Assembly: GCF_016056275.1 (NCBI RefSeq)
Contig: NZ_JAECZA010000034.1
Coordinates: 1 to 40,686, forward strand
Direction of reading: 5' to 3'
DNA: 40,686 nucleotides
DNA from: Dendronalium phyllosphericum CENA369
GTDB taxonomy: Bacteria > Cyanobacteriota > Cyanobacteriia > Cyanobacteriales > Nostocaceae
Shown: one piece after another, positions 33,403 to 40,686 of the stretch
How the letters are laid out: each line of letters starts with the position of its first letter
Position numbering within the stretch: position 1 is the first letter of the stretch
Translations under genes and position numbers: made by a program
The notes under the pieces: model-generated
What the model was told of the DNA's origin: nothing
What the model saw: the letters and a program-made list of their open reading frames with translations, nothing else
The model's database searches: none

Positions 33403-34142
33403 TACGTAGAACGATAGGCGACGCGCAGACTTTGAACTAAAATCGCTAGAGATGCGATCGCCATCAATCCACCCCAAAACCAGTAAGGTAACAGCAAATA
33501 TCGCTGCATTTGCGCTGTATCAGACAGTCCCAAAGGGCCAGCACTGTAGCTAAACAGATAATTGAGTTGGTGGTAAGTACTCACACAAGCTTGTACGCCC
33601 AGCAATTGAATGGCAAACCCCTGCATCCACCGAGGAGCTTTGAGAGCGATACCGAGGATAGTTAAGCCTAGCAGGGGAATTGCTACCAATCCAAACAAAG
33701 AACGCACCCAAACTAATGTTGAAAGCAGTAAAAAGCTTCCTAAAATTTTCAAACTTAAAGAAGCTGCTTTAAAACTACGGGAAGCCAGAATCAAAGCTGC
33801 ACCAGCAATCGGCGGCCCCATTGGCCCGGCGGCGGCGACTAAACCAGGGCCAATTGGCCCTAATGAGCGGGAAATGCCATAAGTTGCGACACCCGAACCA
33901 TTACCAAAAATCTCTAATTTCTGAAATTGTCCTCCTAATAGCAGTGCCATTAAGCCGTGACCCATTTCATGAAACCAAGTTGCCAGAATGGTAAACGGGT
34001 ATAAAATATAATCTCCCGCTGGAACTTGCCATAGTAAGATAGTGGCGATCGCTGCAACCGTTAGCCAAGTTAGCCCCATACGTTCCACTTCTGGCGGGGC
34101 CTCTCTAGCGAGTAAAGGTTCAAATTTTCCTGGTTCTGTCAT
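33402..34142 (-). CDS. M50-family membrane metalloprotease
   Basis: The Zn-binding HExxH motif is seen as WFHEMGHGLMALLLGG (residues about 56-71), within a membrane helix as in site-2 proteases. Several further membrane segments follow (GPGLVAAAGPMGPPIAGAAL; ILGSFLLLSTLVWVR; YWFWGGLMAIASLAIL). It belongs to the M50B-like group common in cyanobacteria, which cleaves membrane proteins or may be a structural member. The second metal-binding Asp of the group is not obvious. ATG 34142 gives 246 residues. It is followed by the helical protein gene with a one-base overlap, and preceded by the FHA gene after a 184-base gap. Confidence 0.82.
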   Translation of the reverse strand: MTEPGKFEPLLAREAPPEVERMGLTWLTVAAIATILLWQVPAGDYILYPFTILATWFHEMGHGLMALLLGGQFQKLEIFGNGSGVATYGISRSLGPIGPGLVAAAGPMGPPIAGAALILASRSFKAASLSLKILGSFLLLSTLVWVRSLFGLVAIPLLGLTILGIALKAPRWMQGFAIQLLGVQACVSTYHQLNYLFSYSAGPLGLSDTAQMQRYLLLPYWFWGGLMAIASLAILVQSLRVAYRST

Positions 34143-34161
34143 AGGTGGCTTTTTAATTCGT

Positions 34162-34214
34162 AGTTCGTAATTCGTAATTTCTAACTACTAGTTCTTGATT
34201 ACGAATTACGAATT
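34162..34214. repeat. AT-rich inverted repeat of the ATTCGTAATTCGTAAT kind
   Basis: AGTTCGTAATTCGTAAT (34162-34178) and ATTACGAATTACGAATT (34198-34214) are inverted copies with one mismatch and a 19-base loop. Such ATTCGTAATT arrays are common interspersed repeats in Nostocales. It lies between the FHA and M50 genes, both on the minus strand, and might affect read-through. Confidence 0.6.
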
Positions 34215-34326
34215 ATCAGTTATGCATGATAGTGCACTATTTCAGCACGGCAAAAATAATTGTGCGGTTAAAAAAGCTAAAAGTTTGCTTTATCAGCAAT
34301 GGTTATTTTGCCTTCTAACTTCTTAA

Positions 34327-35205
34327 CTATGCTAACTGAAAGAGAAACGTCATTAAGTCTCCCTTACCTAGACTAATGCGATCGCCTGGGCGCAAACGGT
34401 GTCGATTTCCCGGTAACAGGGGCAAATTGTTAATATAAGTGCCATTAGAACTGCCCACATCTTCTATATAGTGAGCATCTCCCTCTACACGAATATCTGC
34501 ATGAATCCGCGAGACAATTTCTGAATTAGAAAATCCGGAAACGTCCACATCTGGAGGAATGCGATCGTTAGGCTTACCAATATGAATCACAGACAAACTT
34601 TGCGGTAATTCAATCTCGCGATCGCTTTGGATGTGGAATAATCTTGCCGTTACCTGCTGTAATTGCGTTCTGGAAGCTGCTGCCACAGGCGCTGGTGGTG
34701 TAGGCGATGGCGCTGGTTCTGGGGGCGCTGGTGTTGGTTCTGGGGTTGCTACTGCTGGCGCTGGCTCTGGAGATGCTGCTGGTTCTGGGGGCGGCGTAGA
34801 AATTACTTGCTCGGACACGGCAGGAGAAGCAGCCACAGTTGGTGGTGGGGCTGCGGGTTCCAGTGCTGGTTCGGGTGGTGCTGCCATCGCCGTCGGTGGC
34901 AAATTTGAAGGAGTTGAGTTGATTCCTAGAGCATCTGGTTGTAAAAGTTCTAAAAGTGGGTCAGGAGTAACTAATGGCGGTACTTCTAATGTCATATCTG
35001 GAGCAGCTGTTGCCACAGCAGTAGCGGCAGCAGGTACAGCAGTTGAGTGTAGATTAAAACCACATTGACCGCAGAAAGAAGCATCTGCCTGCACAGTTGT
35101 CCCACAGTTGGGACAGTTACTTGTAGCTGGTAACGGTGTATAACAAGCTTCGCACTGGACAGCGCCGTTGGGATTGGGGTGATTGCAATTAGGGCAGACG
35201 ATCAT
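34327..35205 (-). CDS. Zinc-ribbon and FHA-domain protein
   Basis: The N-terminus has two zinc ribbons: CPNCNHPNPNGAVQCEAC and CPNCGTT...FCGQCG. A long Pro/Ala/Glu-rich linker (residues about 70-195) follows, then a C-terminal FHA domain with IHIGKPNDRIPPDVDV, SRIHADIRVEGD, EDVGSSNGTYINN and RLRPGDRISLG. FHA domains bind phosphothreonine, so the protein should read Ser/Thr kinase signals. ATG 35205 (MIVCPNCNHP) begins at the ribbon; the frame opens 15 codons earlier, but those residues are not family-like. Length 292. The low-complexity linker explains the odd GC-rich stretch at about 34680-34920. It is the first of three minus-strand genes with the M50 protease. Confidence 0.88.
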   Translation of the reverse strand: MIVCPNCNHPNPNGAVQCEACYTPLPATSNCPNCGTTVQADASFCGQCGFNLHSTAVPAAATAVATAAPDMTLEVPPLVTPDPLLELLQPDALGINSTPSNLPPTAMAAPPEPALEPAAPPPTVAASPAVSEQVISTPPPEPAASPEPAPAVATPEPTPAPPEPAPSPTPPAPVAAASRTQLQQVTARLFHIQSDREIELPQSLSVIHIGKPNDRIPPDVDVSGFSNSEIVSRIHADIRVEGDAHYIEDVGSSNGTYINNLPLLPGNRHRLRPGDRISLGKGDLMTFLFQLA

Positions 35206-35377
35206 CGATTTAAGCCTTTGTTCAAGATCATCGTAAAATAGTACTGGCAAGCAGAGAGAACTATATGAACGCTTTTCTACGGATTTCCGCAGGTACGGCA
35301 GCTCCCATCAAGCAGAATCTTAAAAGAGCGACTCTAGCTTTCGATTTTAACAATTACTGCTGATGGGCTAGTTAATG

Positions 35378-36094
35378 TTATAGTTCCGAACCTGCCTCCG
35401 CATCCAGTAACCACCAAAGTTCTCCTTGGGGTTGGATTAAGCGAGATGGGTAAGTTAACTCATCTGCTACGGGTGCGAAAATTTGAGCTAAAGCTGGTCG
35501 TTTATTAGCACCAGTAACTAGAAAAATGACGCTGCGAGCAGAGTTAATGAATGGGTAAGTGAAGGTTATGCGGGGATTACCGTCTTTATTACCCACAGTA
35601 ATCAAGCGATCGCGCACTTTTAAAGCTTCAGTGTGGGGGAATAAAGATGCGGTATGGGCATCATCACCTATTCCTAGCAATACTACATCTAAAGAGGGGA
35701 ACTCTCCAGGTCTAGAATTAAAAAATTCTTGTAGATGCTGTTCGTATTTCGCGGCTGATGCTGCTGGATCGCCTTCTAAAGTTGGAATGGCGTGAATATT
35801 AGCTGCTGGGATATCAACGCGATCTAGCCACGCCTGCCGCGTCATCAGTTCATTGCTATCGGGATGCTCTGGTGGTACATAACGTTCGTCCCCCCAGAAG
35901 ACATGGATTTTATCCCAAGGCAGTTTTTCAGCGGCGATCGCTTCGTACAACGGCTTAGGTGTACTGCCGCCGGCTAAAGCGATAGTAAATCGCCCCCGCT
36001 GCTCAATGGCAGTTTCCAATTTGGACAGGATCAATTCCAGCGATCGCGCAACCAGCGCTGACCGATCCGGTAGGACTTCAACCGTTTTATTCAT
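35378..36094 (-). CDS. pgl: 6-phosphogluconolactonase
   Basis: This is the second enzyme of the oxidative pentose phosphate pathway, hydrolysing 6-phosphogluconolactone to 6-phosphogluconate. Family words are ALAGGSTPKPLYEAIA, KIHVFWGDERYVPPEHPDSN, LDVVLLGIGDDAHTASLFPHT and RITFTYPFINSARSVIFLVTG. ATG 36094 (MNKTVEVLPDR) gives 238 residues, the normal size. The open frame continues to 36178, but its 28 extra residues run into repeat DNA. It is not beside zwf or opcA here. In heterocysts this pathway supplies NADPH for nitrogenase; that is established for the pathway, not shown here. Confidence 0.94.
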   Translation of the reverse strand: MNKTVEVLPDRSALVARSLELILSKLETAIEQRGRFTIALAGGSTPKPLYEAIAAEKLPWDKIHVFWGDERYVPPEHPDSNELMTRQAWLDRVDIPAANIHAIPTLEGDPAASAAKYEQHLQEFFNSRPGEFPSLDVVLLGIGDDAHTASLFPHTEALKVRDRLITVGNKDGNPRITFTYPFINSARSVIFLVTGANKRPALAQIFAPVADELTYPSRLIQPQGELWWLLDAEAGSEL

Positions 36095-36178
36095 GACTTC
36101 ATCATTGCCGACTTCCAGCAATACAATAGCTAAATTATGACAACCTCCCTTTTTAACTTTTGAAACTTTTAACATCAA

Positions 36179-36549
36179 GGATGGGAGGCTGAAGTTAAAA
36201 GTTAGAAAAGACGCGATTCACCGCATATTTAGGAGAGACGCGATTAATCGTGTATTGGGAGAGACGCGATGAATCGCGTCTGTACCTTAATTAAAAATCA
36301 GTAGTCAGTTTTACTAAATAAATTACCGCTGTGATGATTGTCTCGTTCGCAACAAAGTCAGAACCGCTATATTTTGTTACTTAGAACTGGTAGAGTCTAC
36401 TTCTCAAATCTTATTAAAGATTCATCTAAATCATTAATTTTTCGGCTTTGGACTAAGTAATAAGTAACAAATTGTGATATTCAACAGCTGCCTAACAAGG
36501 AAAAATGCTAGTACGCGTAGACACTAGTAAGAGTATAATCGCGTCTCTT
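36179..36549. other. Intergenic region, 371 bases
   Basis: Apart from the AGACGCGAT repeats this gap shows AT-rich DNA with no gene. It must contain the pgl promoter and the rph 3' end. No clear promoter hexamers stand out. Confidence 0.4.
36208..36281. repeat. Triple GAGACGCGAT repeat ending in a perfect palindrome
   Basis: AGACGCGAT occurs at about 36209, 36236 and 36262, each about 27 bases apart. The last copy forms a perfect stem with ATCGCGTCT (36273-36281) around two bases. A further inverted half, ATCGCGTCTC, lies near 36538. This repeat family is common between genes in Nostoc relatives. It lies between pgl and rph. Confidence 0.6.
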
Positions 36550-37299
36550 TTAACTCCTAACTCCTACAAACACTTCCTCCCAGTCAGCGATCGCTTCTCG
36601 TTGAGCGATCAACAACTGCTGAATGCCTTTTTCTGCAAAATCTAGCAATTGGTTCAACTGAGTACGGCTAAAACTGCCTTCCTCACCTGTTCCCTGGATT
36701 TCAATTATTCCCAGGTGCTGATTCATGACGACGTTTAAATCTACTGTTGCGGCCACATCTTCAACATAATTCAAGTCTAAATATGGTTCTTCCTGTAATA
36801 AACCTACAGAAACTGCTGCTATTTGTCCGCACAGAGGCGATCGCTTTATTACTCCCCGCCGCATCAATTGGGAAATCGCATTAGCCAATGCGACAAATCC
36901 ACCTGTAATTGCTGCCGTTCTAGTGCCAGCATCTGCTTGCAAAACATCAGCATCGACAGTCAGGGTGCGTTCTCCCAAAACCTCGAAATCTATTGCTGCG
37001 CGCAAACTGCGCCCAATTAAACGTTGAATTTCTTGAGTCCGTCCAGATAATTTCAGCAATTCTCTTTCTTGCCGTTGTTGAGTAGCAGCAGGTAGCATTC
37101 GGTACTCAGATGTCAACCAACCCTTGCCAGTTCCTGCTAAAAATTTGGGTACTCCCTCACTGAAACTGACAGTACAAAGTACCTGAGTATCGCCACATTT
37201 TGTTAGAACAGAACCAGGAGCAAAGTGGGTAAAACCTGTGTGAAAGCCTACGGGACGGAGTTGGTAGGGTTGCCGACCGTCGGGACGCTGCCAAACCAT
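36550..37299 (-). CDS. rph: Ribonuclease PH
   Basis: RNase PH trims the 3' ends of tRNA precursors phosphorolytically. The family words are complete: [89 protein letters not shown] and [13 protein letters not shown]. Its 249 residues are slightly longer than the 238 of E. coli. The ATG at 37299 has GAGG about 10 bases upstream. It stands between pgl and the adenylate kinase gene, all on the minus strand with large gaps. Confidence 0.96.
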   Translation of the reverse strand: MVWQRPDGRQPYQLRPVGFHTGFTHFAPGSVLTKCGDTQVLCTVSFSEGVPKFLAGTGKGWLTSEYRMLPAATQQRQERELLKLSGRTQEIQRLIGRSLRAAIDFEVLGERTLTVDADVLQADAGTRTAAITGGFVALANAISQLMRRGVIKRSPLCGQIAAVSVGLLQEEPYLDLNYVEDVAATVDLNVVMNQHLGIIEIQGTGEEGSFSRTQLNQLLDFAEKGIQQLLIAQREAIADWEEVFVGVRS

Positions 37300-37822
37300 T
37301 GGAGTAGCCTCAAAATTTTTATGTAGTAAGAATACTGCCTTAAGATTACCTTAGTGTTGCAACTTATCTAGGTGCTGTACTCTAGGGGCAGCATCCAACT
37401 CGAAGGATGAAATATGAAATTTGAATAACGGCCACTATTAAAGGATTTACTGAGAAGTATACAGCAACTCCTTAAAGTTGATGTCAGGATAACTAAACAC
37501 TGTTTTACATAGTCCAATTAAGCTAAAGCGCATTTAATTTTCAGAAATACTCATAGTGGTTGTAGACCGCTGAGTATTGACACCGGACTTCAAAAAGAAG
37601 TCGGGAAAAGGGAAAGGAATAAGAAAAACCTTTTACTTTTACCCTTTCCCCTTTTCCCATAGGAGTGCAAAAATAACTTTTGCTCATAGGTCTACTCAAC
37701 AGGCAACTTTGGTCAATGTGCAATTTCAAAGCGTAACAGCTTAATTAGTTCTTATTTCTAGCGTTGCTAATTGAAATACGATGGAAGCTTTTTGTCTTGT
37801 CTCTCTATCTCCCCCATTCCCC
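37300..37822. other. Intergenic region, 523 bases, with stacked hairpins
   Basis: GACTTC (37586-37591) and GAAGTC (37597-37602) form a short perfect stem. Next to it GGGAAAAGGGAAAGG (about 37603-37617) pairs imperfectly with CCCTTTCCCCTTTTCCC (about 37643-37659). These structures lie between rph and the adenylate kinase gene. I see no gene; a 62-codon minus-strand frame runs through the hairpins and is not protein-like. Confidence 0.5.
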
Positions 37823-38377
37823 TTAAGGGACACCGAGCAGAGTCAAGATATTTTGTTCTACCATCTCTGGTAAGCGATCGCCGTTAATAGTCAATAATCG
37901 GCGGCGGCGATCGTAGTATTCTAAGATGGGGACAGTGCGATCGTAAAAAATTTCAACTCGGCGATGCACGATTTCGGGTTGGTCATCTGGAAGCGATCGC
38001 CCCAAAGACCGACTTACCATCACTGCTTCTGGTACTTGTAAATAAATTGCCCAGTCTAACTTTTGTCCTAAATTATCTAACAAAAAATCTAATTCCTCCG
38101 CTTGGAAGGCAGTACGAGGATAACCTTCCAATACCCAACCACAACTAATATCAGCCTTTTTAAGCCGTAACCGAATTAAGTCAATTATCATTTCGTCGGG
38201 GACTAATTCCCCCTTTGCCAAGTATGGCTGTGCGTGACGACCTAAAGTCGTAACTTTAGCGATCGCCTGCCGCAAAATCTCCCCCGTAGAAATCTGAGGA
38301 ATTTCAAAGTATCTGCAAAGCCTTTGCGCTTGAGTGCTTTTCCCAGATCCCGACCCTCCCAGAATCACTAATCTCAC
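37823..38377 (-). CDS. adk: Adenylate kinase family protein
   Basis: The enzyme interconverts AMP + ATP and 2 ADP. P-loop GGSGSGKST, ISTGEILRQAI, the AMP-binding GWVLEGYPRTAFQAEELD and the lid start RSLGRSLPDD are visible. The 184 residues mean the short-lid type without a Zn finger. The start is GTG 38377, with GAGGAG nine bases upstream. It is not in a ribosomal-protein operon beside secY, where cyanobacteria also keep an adk, so this may be an extra copy. The P-loop differs from the common GGPGAGKGT, so a different nucleoside monophosphate preference is possible. Confidence 0.85.
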   Translation of the reverse strand: MRLVILGGSGSGKSTQAQRLCRYFEIPQISTGEILRQAIAKVTTLGRHAQPYLAKGELVPDEMIIDLIRLRLKKADISCGWVLEGYPRTAFQAEELDFLLDNLGQKLDWAIYLQVPEAVMVSRSLGRSLPDDQPEIVHRRVEIFYDRTVPILEYYDRRRRLLTINGDRLPEMVEQNILTLLGVP

Positions 38378-38468
38378 AACAACTCACTCCTCAATAGGTA
38401 AAATTCATCACATTTTAAATATGTTTTGCCCAAACCAACAAGACATCTAACAACTGGATATCAGCCTA

Positions 38469-38571
38469 ATATTGACATTTTCTACTTCTACACTCAGAAA
38501 TGTTTGGAAATGTCAATTAAGTATTTTGATTGTTACGACTAGTTTTATGCAAAAACCGAAAATGTCAATAT
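38469..38571. promoter_or_regulatory. Perfect 14-base inverted pair with a third half-site
   Basis: ATATTGACATTTTC (38469-38482) and GAAAATGTCAATAT (38558-38571) are exact inverted copies. A third partial copy, GAAATGTCAAT, lies between them at 38507-38517. They sit in the divergent gap between the adenylate kinase gene and the 38727 gene, so they might be operator sites or the ends of a short repeat. Confidence 0.45.
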
Positions 38572-38726
38572 CCATAAGACTTGACTTCGGCATAAACCTA
38601 GTGTTTGACTAAGATGCAGATTAGCAGGTACTCTAAATTGTTAAAAACGGAATCGGCATAGTAAGTAAATTTGTAAATATTTTCGTAAAATTTCTTAAAT
38701 TTTTGTAACTTTTTTAACTTTTTGCT

Positions 38727-39263
38727 ATGGTTGCTCAGTTAGAAACCCCAAGTATAAATTCGGTTCTTAGCCTTCCACATCCAATTGAAGGACTTATACA
38801 AGTTTTCACCAGTACGCATCGTAATTTTTTTACAAGTGTTATGGCACAAGCACTGAGAATTGCTGGTCAAGGTACACCAGTATTAATTGTGCAGTTTCTC
38901 AAAGGCGGAATTCGTCAAGGGCACGACCGACCCATTCAGTTAGGACAAAATTTAGATTGGATTCGCTGTGATTTGCCTCGCTGTATCGATACACCGCACC
39001 TCGACGATGTAGAAAATCAAGCTTTACAAAAACTGTGGCAGCATACACAACAAGTAGTGTGTGAAGATAAGTATTCTCTAGTTGTCTTAGATGAGTTAAG
39101 TTTGGCAATTAACTTTGGATTAATTCCCGAAGCTGAAGTTTTAGCATTTTTGACAAAACGCCCTCCCCACATTGATATTATTCTCACAGGGCCAGAAATG
39201 CCGAAATCTCTTTTAGATGTGGCAGACCAAATTACAGAGATTCGTCGCAGTCATCGACCCTAA
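38727..39263 (+). CDS. CobO/BtuR-like protein with degenerate P-loop
   Basis: The fold matches cob(I)alamin adenosyltransferase of the CobA/CobO type: GQGTPVLIVQFLKGG, LVVLDELSLAINFGLIPEAEVLAFL, RPPHIDIILTGPEMPKSLLDVADQITEIR. But the P-loop position, normally TGDGKGKTT, reads FTSTHRNFFTS (about residues 27-37), with no Gly-Lys-Thr. The Walker B-like VVLDE remains. So ATP binding is probably altered, and the protein may not be an active adenosyltransferase. A related cyanobacterial P-loop-family protein with the same loss is something I recall but cannot confirm. Its 178 residues are slightly short. Confidence 0.75.
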   Translation: MVAQLETPSINSVLSLPHPIEGLIQVFTSTHRNFFTSVMAQALRIAGQGTPVLIVQFLKGGIRQGHDRPIQLGQNLDWIRCDLPRCIDTPHLDDVENQALQKLWQHTQQVVCEDKYSLVVLDELSLAINFGLIPEAEVLAFLTKRPPHIDIILTGPEMPKSLLDVADQITEIRRSHRP

Positions 39264-39270
39264 ACGAGAC

Positions 39271-39413
39271 CTGACTTTTCACGTCATCTAGAAAAAGGGA
39301 CGGGGTATGGGGTGTGGGGTGTGGTAAGACTTTCATGATTTTCCCTACACCCTACCCCCTACCCCCTACCCCCAGCATAAACGAAGGTTTTAAGACTTCC
39401 CGTGAAAAGTCAG
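39271..39413. repeat. MITE-like element, copy B, complete
   Basis: CTGACTTTTCACG (39271-39283) and CGTGAAAAGTCAG (39401-39413) are perfect 13-base terminal inverted repeats of a 143-base element without a gene. The interior has G/T-rich (GGGGTGT) and C-rich (CCCTACC) tandem words. The flanks read AAACGAGAC on the left and AAACGAAAC on the right, possibly an imperfect target duplication. Copy A at 1-80 lies in the opposite orientation. Confidence 0.7.
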
Positions 39414-39539
39414 AAACGAAACGAGCAGGGGAGAGCAGAGGAAGAAGAATCCGGTCGTATCTTCGATGTTGTTCTTAAGCTCGGCTAAGAGGATGTTTGA
39501 AAAGTCCTTGTTCTTAACCTGCATGAATAGTTTTGTTGT

Positions 39540-40436
39540 ATGTTGAAGATTGAAAATTTAAATAAATCTTATAAAGAAATAAAAGTTTTACAAGATTTTA
39601 ATTTGCATATTCACTCAGGAGAAATCTACGGTTTAGTAGGGCCAAATGGAGCCGGAAAGACGACAATAATTAATATTATTTGTAATCTCTTACAATCTGA
39701 TAGTGGTAATATTGCAATCAATAATCAACCTATTTCTGAAGCAACAAAAAAGATAATTGGCATCGCACCTCAAGAAAATTTACTCTATAAAACTCTCTCT
39801 TGTGAAGAAAACCTCAAATTTTTTGCTGACATTTATGGTTTAGATCGGGCAACTCGTCAGAGACAAGTGAATGATACTTTGGCAGCAGTAAATTTATTAG
39901 ATAGAGCAAAAAATCCAGTAGAATCACTCAGCGGGGGAATGCGGCGACGGTTGAATATTGCTGTAGCTTTGGTACATCAACCTAAGTTAGTAATTCTTGA
40001 TGAACCTACAACTGGATTAGATATTGAAGCGCGTTACGATATTTGGGGGTTAATTCGTCAACTCCAAAATCAAGGAATTACAATTTTTTTAACAACTCAT
40101 TTATTAGATGAAGCAGAGCGTCTTTGCCAAAGGATTGGTATTATAAAAAAGGGTCAAATTTTGGCTGAGGGTAGTTTAGCCGAGTTACGCACACTAATTC
40201 CGGCAAAAGAAATTGTAGCTGTGCAAACCACACAAGAAGAACAAGCGATCGCTCGTGCCGCAGAATACGGCTTCACCTATAGATATTATGGTAACGAACT
40301 AGCTTTTTGGTTGCCAGAACCTTTGGAATTAAAAGAAATTATTACCCGCTTTGAAGGGATAGCAATTGATTCAATTGCCCGTCAACCAGTGCGGTTGGAG
40401 CATATTTATTTAGAAGTAACCCAAAATAATTATTAG
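39540..40436 (+). CDS. ABC-2 type transporter ATP-binding protein
   Basis: The 298-residue ATPase has Walker A GPNGAGKTT, a Q-loop in IGIAPQENLLYKTLSCEENL, signature ESLSGGMRRRLNIAVAL, Walker B LVILDEPTTGLDIEARYD and the switch His in LTTHLLDEAERLC. The layout and C-terminal extension are those of the CcmA/DrrA group, which power ABC-2 exporters of drugs, lipids or glycans. No permease gene follows directly in the 250 bases left, so the partner must be further on or elsewhere. The ATG at 39540 starts at the domain. The substrate is unknown. Confidence 0.92.
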   Translation: MLKIENLNKSYKEIKVLQDFNLHIHSGEIYGLVGPNGAGKTTIINIICNLLQSDSGNIAINNQPISEATKKIIGIAPQENLLYKTLSCEENLKFFADIYGLDRATRQRQVNDTLAAVNLLDRAKNPVESLSGGMRRRLNIAVALVHQPKLVILDEPTTGLDIEARYDIWGLIRQLQNQGITIFLTTHLLDEAERLCQRIGIIKKGQILAEGSLAELRTLIPAKEIVAVQTTQEEQAIARAAEYGFTYRYYGNELAFWLPEPLELKEIITRFEGIAIDSIARQPVRLEHIYLEVTQNNY

Positions 40437-40629
40437 GACTGAGACAAAAAGTAACTATAAAAAATTCTATTTAAAGCTACAAATCAAAATTTGATTTCAT
40501 TTTAATTTAACGTGAGTTCGACGGATAGGAAAGCACAAAAAGCTTGCTATGTATGAATTTACTCAACTGATTATACAAAAAGGCGATCGCGACGATTGAT
40601 TGAGAATCGGTAAAAAAGTGACAAAAAAT

Positions 40630-40669
40630 GCCGAGACTAAAAATATCTAAGAAAAATCAAGGTCTCGGC
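40630..40669. repeat. 8-base perfect inverted repeat near the window end
   Basis: GCCGAGAC (40630-40637) and GTCTCGGC (40662-40669) pair around a 24-base AT-rich loop, just before a possible start codon at 40671. It could be a leader hairpin or the terminal repeat of an element that continues outside. Confidence 0.4.
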
Positions 40670-40670
40670 T

Positions 40671-40686
40671 ATGTCTACCATTGTAT
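40671..40686 (+). CDS. Possible start of a gene cut by the window edge
   Basis: ATG at 40671 opens MSTIV before the window ends. AAGG lies about 10 bases upstream. Too little is present to name it or to be sure it is a gene. Confidence 0.2.

Noticed and set aside
34631-35068. Gly/Ala-rich 145-codon plus-strand frame
   Set aside because: It is the antisense shadow of the Pro/Ala-rich linker of the FHA protein.
37541-37729. 62-codon minus-strand frame between rph and adk
   Set aside because: It runs through inverted repeats and shows no protein-like pattern.

Overview
The window looks like chromosomal DNA of a filamentous cyanobacterium, probably Nostocales (Nostoc/Calothrix/Tolypothrix type). 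The palindrome GCGATCGC (HIP1) recurs inside and between genes. There are also a petN gene, a cyanobacteriochrome kinase, an SLH/OprB-type porin, heptamer short tandem repeats and several MITE-like inverted repeats. I saw no tRNA, rRNA, CRISPR array or complete insertion sequence. Species cannot be fixed from this window.

Layout. 1-2000: repeat debris and a propeller-transglutaminase protein (minus). 2157-7100: a P2-type Ca2+ ATPase, recF and a small unknown protein (plus). 7105-10943: an MgtC-family membrane protein (minus), then a possible 35-residue ORF, a divergent PEP-synthase-like protein and an acidic unknown protein (plus). 11042-17916: six minus-strand genes for a secreted protein, a baeRF3-type protein, a DUF1361 membrane protein, a Pro/Thr-rich secreted protein and an SLH-OprB porin, separated by gaps rich in hairpins (the count includes the membrane protein at 19795 further right). 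18177-19734: a histone-deacetylase-family amidohydrolase followed closely by a 2OG-Fe(II) oxygenase. 20443-27604: a sensory island with a response-regulator/kinase hybrid, an ethylene-receptor-like hybrid kinase, petN plus a 53-residue ORF, and a kinase with four GAF modules, at least the first a DXCF cyanobacteriochrome. 27920-32946: sbpA followed by pstS-pstC-pstA-pstB. 33022-35205: a minus-strand run of helical protein, M50 protease and zinc-ribbon/FHA protein. 35378-38377: pgl, rph and an adenylate kinase (minus). 38727-40436: a CobO-like protein with a broken P-loop and an ABC-2 type ATPase, with a MITE-like repeat between them.

How the genes work together. Most of the window is housekeeping or envelope function: DNA repair, rRNA/tRNA processing, pentose phosphate pathway, nucleotide balance, porin. 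Two parts stand out. The first is the sensory island, where an ethylene-binding membrane receptor kinase and a bilin-binding light-sensor kinase lie on either side of petN. In Synechocystis, an ethylene-binding domain and a cyanobacteriochrome are fused in one protein (Slr1212), so this may be a split version of that sensor. The second is an anion-uptake block in which a sulfate-type binding protein heads a complete phosphate ABC operon.

Several proteins have altered key motifs: GAF modules 2-4 of the big kinase, the ATP-grasp half of the PEP-synthase-like protein and the Walker A of the CobO-like protein. Interspersed repeats are common between genes, and one purine-rich tract lies in frame within the porin gene.
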